Below, in pieces: positions 59,481-64,000 of a DNA stretch of 64,000 nt. The notes below the pieces were generated by a model, which was given only the letters and a program-made list of their open reading frames with translations, ran no database searches and was not told where the DNA came from. The translations under genes were made by a program, and so were the position numbers. Positions within the stretch are counted from its first letter, which is position 1. Each line of letters starts with the position of its first letter. The DNA is from Metopolophium dirhodum (taxonomy: Eukaryota > Arthropoda > Insecta > Hemiptera > Aphididae), in the NCBI RefSeq assembly GCF_019925205.1, contig NC_083560.1, forward strand, positions 34,022,270 to 34,086,269. The letters are read 5' to 3'.

Positions 59481-60073
59481 TTTTAACATTTTTCTGAAGA
59501 AAATGTATTATTTTAAGGTAGTTAAATTTCAACAAAACTGTGAACTATTTAAATGTAATTAAAAATAAAATTTTTTATCCTTTATTGTTGTCTAAAGTCG
59601 AATAAAAATATTTTTTTGTGAATTATAAATTATAACTATAACGTATACTGCAACTTGAACTCGAAGTAGACGTGAATATGTTTGAGGATATGGTTAAGGG
59701 GACAAGGAGTAAATAGAGAGATCAAATGAAATGGCGGTAAATTTTGATTTTGTCTATGTACACCAGTCCCTAAAATTGTGTGTATAGTACGACACATTTT
59801 GTGTAGTACAAAAAGTGCAGTGTGTAGTACGAAATTTAAAAAAATATAATGTAGAATTTTCTGTATTCACATTTTTTTTATATTTTAACATTTTTTTTGC
59901 CAAACTTAATTTTAATAAATTATCATCTACTACGCAGACACACAGTAAACAATGTGTTGTTACGTATTATACTCTTATTATAGTTATTACTTATTATTAT
60001 TCATTGTTATTAAGAGTAGCTATTTCAATATTTTAGGGATTGATGTTCACAATTTGTCTAGAGCCGGCCCTGA
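59481..60073. other. Interval ending in a hAT-type terminus
   Basis: GTGTAGTACGA words repeat at 59780-59830. TAGAGCCGGCCCTG at about 60058-60072 looks like a hAT right end (CAGGGCCGGCTCTA inverted). No left end found. The open frame 59815-60036 is A+T-rich and unsupported. Confidence 0.4.
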
Positions 60074-60074
60074 T

Positions 60075-60245
60075 TTAGATCACAACAAAAACCTTCGTAA
60101 ACTACGTGTAAAAATTGCTAAGTAAAAACAAATATCTTTAAGCGCTGTAAAGATGTGATATCATGAATAAATGTTAAGTATATTGAATTTAAGTAAACTT
60201 ATTTTGTTTCAATAATTTATTTACTTGGCGAGGAGTTAATTCTTA
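60075..60245 (+). repeat. One arm of the foldback MITE
   Basis: Matches the left arm of 28135-28811 from ATCACAACAAAAACC to CTTGGCGAGGAGTTAATT. The opposite arm is missing. Confidence 0.75.
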
Positions 60246-61129
60246 AAAGAAACAATACATCAATACAACTTATTATTATTTTAAAAATATTATCATTAAT
60301 ATTTATATACTATTCTAAATAATTTGTTAAGTAAATACTGAGAAAATATTGAGTATTCACACAATAGTCTATAAGAACGCGCGCGCGGTTCTATGTCATG
60401 AAAAATTACTGAATCGTTATTATAGTTGTAGTTCGAATAGTTCGATAGAACTATTTTATTCTGATAAGTTTACCAGTTTACGTAAGTATGAAAAGATTAT
60501 ATTGTCATGTCATTCAATGTTGGTTAGTATTAAAAGGTATTATAAATAATACATGTCGATGATATACAATAAAAACAAAAATTATAATAATATCGAACAA
60601 TTTTTTTTGTAAAAGTAGTCATAATATAATATAGACTTAATATTATTATCTTATTATTAAAAATTGAATTTAAAAACTATTTAGTATATGTTATCAATTT
60701 CAATTGCCATTTGCCACCAAATTAAATTTGTAATTTTCTTTTAATGTTTTTTAAGACGTGTCAACGATGGTGTGAGATGTGATATTACTTATTATAGTTA
60801 TAGTATTAGCGGGGTTATAAATTATAATGGAGTCTCAATCTGCAATATAATTAAAATGATAAAATTAGGTAGGTAGGTACATTAAGCAATTTAATTATTT
60901 ATTCGCTCAAATGTTTAATAATTGTTTTCGATTAAACATTAAAATAATGTAAAAACAAATGTCATTATAATTATTTTTTGGGCTTTATAAAATGTGTGGA
61001 TATCTAATACTTAATATTAACAATGTATCTGACAATAATTATTGTATTTATTTATTCATTAAAATTATGGTTTTGTTCATAAGATAACCTGAAAAAATAA
61101 ATTGGGTATTAAAGTTAAGAATCGTTCTG
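60246..61129. other. Unassigned, with a short match to 43030-43085
   Basis: 60335-60380 (AAATATTGAGTATTCACACAAT...TCTATAAGAACG) matches 43045-43085. The GC repeat then resumes at 61130, so the stretch between is probably an insertion. An open frame 60349-60549 has no recognisable product. Confidence 0.4.
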
Positions 61130-61800
61130 CTGAACAATTGGATATTGTATTATTGAACCTTTTAATTCTCAACCCGTGATATTACGGTAACATTGTCATA
61201 TTTTTCCCGACGACTTTGCTGAATTGCAACGACGACTACGACGACGACAACGGCTACCATAATTCTGAATTTAATGAAAAATTAAAATTATTTAATCCAT
61301 TAAAAAGTTTGTACTTTTTCATTTATAACTCAATTTCTAAACGTACGATTTTGATGATTTTTACAAAAGCACGTTCTTTACAATATTTCTGATATTTTGG
61401 AGTTTACTAGTTGTTGATTGATGCATTAGAAAATTGATTATGTCGTATAACAAATTTACGTATTTGTATTTTACACAGTTTAAACAGGCGGAGACTGCTT
61501 CGATGTACACACACCGTCGTGCATTTTTTAGTTCGCTGCGCCACGACTGCGGCGCGCTGTTTCAGACTGAACAACAAAAATAATAATAATAATAATATTG
61601 TTGATCTGTAAGGTTGATCGGGATAGTGAAAACACTACTAAAACGTACGAACTAAATCGGAAAATTGGGGGCTGGAGTACCAGGGACTCATGGTCTAATC
61701 GTTACTTTTCTTCTGTTTCGGCGGCGGCGGCTCGGCGGCAGTTGCAACGACGCGCGGCAGCAGTAGCTACTCGCTAAACGGCAATCACGATCATAGCATA
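61130..61800 (+). repeat. Dispersed repeat with (GAC)n and GC-rich blocks, second full copy
   Basis: Colinear with 43100-43690. Both copies keep a CGG/CAG-rich block near the right end (here 61717-61765). Confidence 0.8.
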
Positions 61801-62399
61801 CGTTCCTGTTACATTCTGTTACATTATAGAAAATTCGCCTGCTACGAAGTTTCTGTAATTCTTACTATGAGTACAAATACCGTCGCACGTCGTTTTTAGC
61901 GAATTTCATAAAACTCTCATGACGATCACCTTAGGTGCGATAAAAAATGAATAATTTAGTTTGTATACCAATATTAAAAATCACGGAAATCACCAAGGGA
62001 ATAAATTTGTCATATAAATAAATGCAAATAGACTTCAATAGATTAGTAGATTAGATTTTATTTCATTGATTTATGATTATAATATATTATAATCAATGTT
62101 ACTAAGTACTAGTTACAGCTGTCAACTCATGAGTGCATAAAACTTTGATTTGACGCACAACTGAATGACCGAAAAACTCGGATAGCTAAAAAACTCGTAC
62201 AGTTTTTTTTTCACTTGACCGGTGCTTGATTATTGTGATGTGTGGTGTTATTTTACATAACAACACAATAATAATTCTGTATATCTGGCTATACTTAAAG
62301 TTGTTTAAATGCGGAGGGATATACTAAGGTTAGGCATAACCTAACCTAACCTTGTAAAATATACTTTTAATTTAATTGTTGTGTAGGTAATAATCATAA
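61801..62399. other. Unassigned A+T-rich interval
   Basis: Contains a short GGTTAGG / CCTAACCTAACC inverted stretch at 62328-62352. No gene supported. Confidence 0.35.
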
Positions 62400-63690
62400 A
62401 ATATGTAGATTACGCCACGGCGCGGCATCGGTCAATGTAGGCCGCCGGAGTCGCAATCAGCTAGTTTGGTCTTGAATGTCAAGGCGAAAAATAATTATTA
62501 ATTACGTGCCGCAACGTCGCCGTATACTTAGGTTATTGTAATATTATTATTGTGGGTGCTAATCGCCGAGTTTTTTTTTGTAAATAGTAAGCCCCGGGGG
62601 CCCTAAGTGTGATTTATTACTAATTAATATTATTATTCGTGTGAGGTGCGAATCGCCATGTTATATTATATTTGTCGATTTTAGAATTATTTTATACGGA
62701 TACAGGTAGCGGCTGGCCGGCAGACCACCGACAATCTGTGAGTTTTTTTTTTATTACTATTATATTGTACAGCCATTAGGCATGTTATTATACTTATACG
62801 AGTTACAGATCAAAGACCTACCTATAAATTATTATTCTGTCGGGCCAAAAGGGCCGCGCATTATAATTTATCAACTATCACTATTGACACTATATTGTTA
62901 TCTATTATTTTTGGTCGTGCGATACTGTGATAAATTAAAATCTGCGAATTCGTAATTACAAATTTACGAACATAGTAAGATAAAAAAAAAAATTCTAATT
63001 TGTCAATTTAATTCATGTTTGTTATTATACATTCTACTTTTGCCGTCATGCAGATACATTTATAATCTAACCTAACCGGAAAGTAACATGAAGTTATGTT
63101 TAGTATGTCGATTATTATATTTTAGACTAACACTGATAAAGACAAATACTAACGTTCTGTGGAAGATGTATAATTTTATAACCTGTACAAATAAAAATGT
63201 ATTAATTTTCATATTGAGGTGTTTTTATATAATTATAAAACATTGTACATTCACAAGTTCACAGCTGAACGTTGATTTTGAATAATTCAATATTGGTCAA
63301 CAAATATGACGAAAACTGTAAAAAACTAAGATTAATTTATACTTAACCCCCCCCCCCCTTGAAAAATCCTGGCTGAGCCACTGCGTCCAGTCATCTTAAA
63401 CGTCGTCGATAATAAAACCCATTAATAAGGTTGTAGCTTGAACAAATTTTCGGTAGTGGTTTAAAACCAAATTATTGTGGAAAAAATTTAGAATTTAAAT
63501 GTGAATTGTTATATTAATCGTTATAAGCGTTATACCTAAGGTCGCGTGTACATTGGCGAGCGTCGAGCGGCAGCGTCGGTGGTGGCGACGCTCGGCTAGC
63601 GGTGAGCGCCAATGTGTGTACATTGAGGACCGTTTTTCTTCAGTGGCATGCTGTTTTACATTCAATTACGAATAGACATTTGTCCAATTT
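62400..63690 (+). repeat. Inverted counterpart of 45400-47290
   Basis: Carries the GC block with CCCCGGGGGCCC, the hAT-type end GAGCCACTGCGTCC near 63376-63387, and the Harbinger terminus hairpin at 63538-63625. It stops at 63690, where a dispersed repeat begins, so the Harbinger transposase exon present in the other copy is cut off here. Confidence 0.8.
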
Positions 63691-64000
63691 TAGATACTGA
63701 GCAAAGCGATGAATGTATTGATTTTACAATGATGTGTGTTTTTTTTTTTTTTGTGTTTGTCATCACCTTTTAGGACAGTAAAAGTGCTTGGATTTTCTTC
63801 AATAGTAACTTTTCTGATAGGAAAGTGAATCTAGTTGGTACTTTGGGGGGTCAAAAGTAAACATTTCCCAGTAATGTTCACAAGCGACGTGAAAAACAAA
63901 AGAAAAATTAAGGAAAAAAGGGAATTTTTACGCAAAATCTGTTTTCGATTTTGGTTTTTGGTGTAACTCTAAAACAAATGACCGTAGGGACATGAAATCT
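63691..64000 (+). repeat. GATTCTGAGCGGAG repeat, truncated by the window end
   Basis: Begins TTAGATACTGAGCAAAGCGA and continues through the family landmarks to CATGAAATCT at the window edge. Confidence 0.8.

Noticed and set aside
62328..62352. GGTTAGG/CCTAACC words resembling insect telomere repeats (also near 19975, 42350, 46465, 63065)
   Set aside because: Only two or three units, mostly six-base AGGTTA spacing rather than the TTAGG pentamer, and located in dispersed repeats, so not an interstitial telomere.
1..64000. CRISPR array, operons, Shine-Dalgarno sites, riboswitches
   Set aside because: Sequence is eukaryotic with introns and insect transposons, and no regularly spaced repeats of CRISPR type are present.

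Overview
The window looks like non-coding, transposon-dominated nuclear DNA of an aphid (Hemiptera, Aphididae). The grounds are its strong A+T richness, spliced relics with GT/AG introns, insect-type transposons, and many copies of an A+T-rich dispersed repeat ending GATTCTGAGCGGAG that I associate with aphid genomes. The species cannot be fixed from the sequence alone. I see no intact protein-coding gene, tRNA, rRNA or CRISPR array. Almost every open frame longer than 60 codons is either a transposase fragment or a chance translation of a repeat.

Layout. 0-4 kb: a decayed, intron-containing hAT transposase (TTF zinc finger plus DUF4371-like type). 4.2-9.8 kb: two CpG-rich blocks, a dispersed repeat, and two diverged solo LTRs, each with its own 4-bp target-site duplication. 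10.7-15.7 kb: the only host-like gene remains, a LACTB2-type metallo-beta-lactamase with the HxHxDH exon and the two C-terminal exons, but with a nonsense codon and no central exons. 15.7-19 kb: low-copy A+T-rich DNA. 19.4-20.8 kb: hAT ends and a PIF/Harbinger transposase relic. 21.6-24.9 kb: a near-perfect tandem duplication carrying a hAT MITE. 25.0-33.7 kb: a large region bounded by inverted arms built from a 15-bp CCGGA-containing repeat, holding a Mutator-like (MULE) transposase relic and several nested elements. 33.7-39.8 kb: a second tandem duplication, partly near-identical to the first. 39.9-43.0 kb: Helitron material with a nested hAT MITE, which itself holds a palindromic MITE. 43-47.4 kb: a triplet-rich GC repeat, a second Harbinger relic, and a segment that recurs inverted at 62.4-63.7 kb. 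47.7-49.1 kb: a hAT element with a perfect 8-bp target duplication and a 5'-truncated Jockey-like LINE inside it. 49.6-51.7 kb: C-terminal fragments of a MULE and of a second hAT family. 52-64 kb: dispersed repeats, foldback elements and unassigned A+T-rich DNA.

The features do not form an operon or pathway. The window records layers of insertion: LTR into dispersed repeat, LINE into hAT, palindromic MITE into hAT MITE, GC repeat and foldback into dispersed repeat. Later segmental duplication copied some of these with their flanks. The most notable structures are the 8.75-kb element with inverted CCGGA arms, the dismantled LACTB2 gene, and a 472-bp MITE with poly-C/poly-G termini and a perfect 9-bp target duplication.
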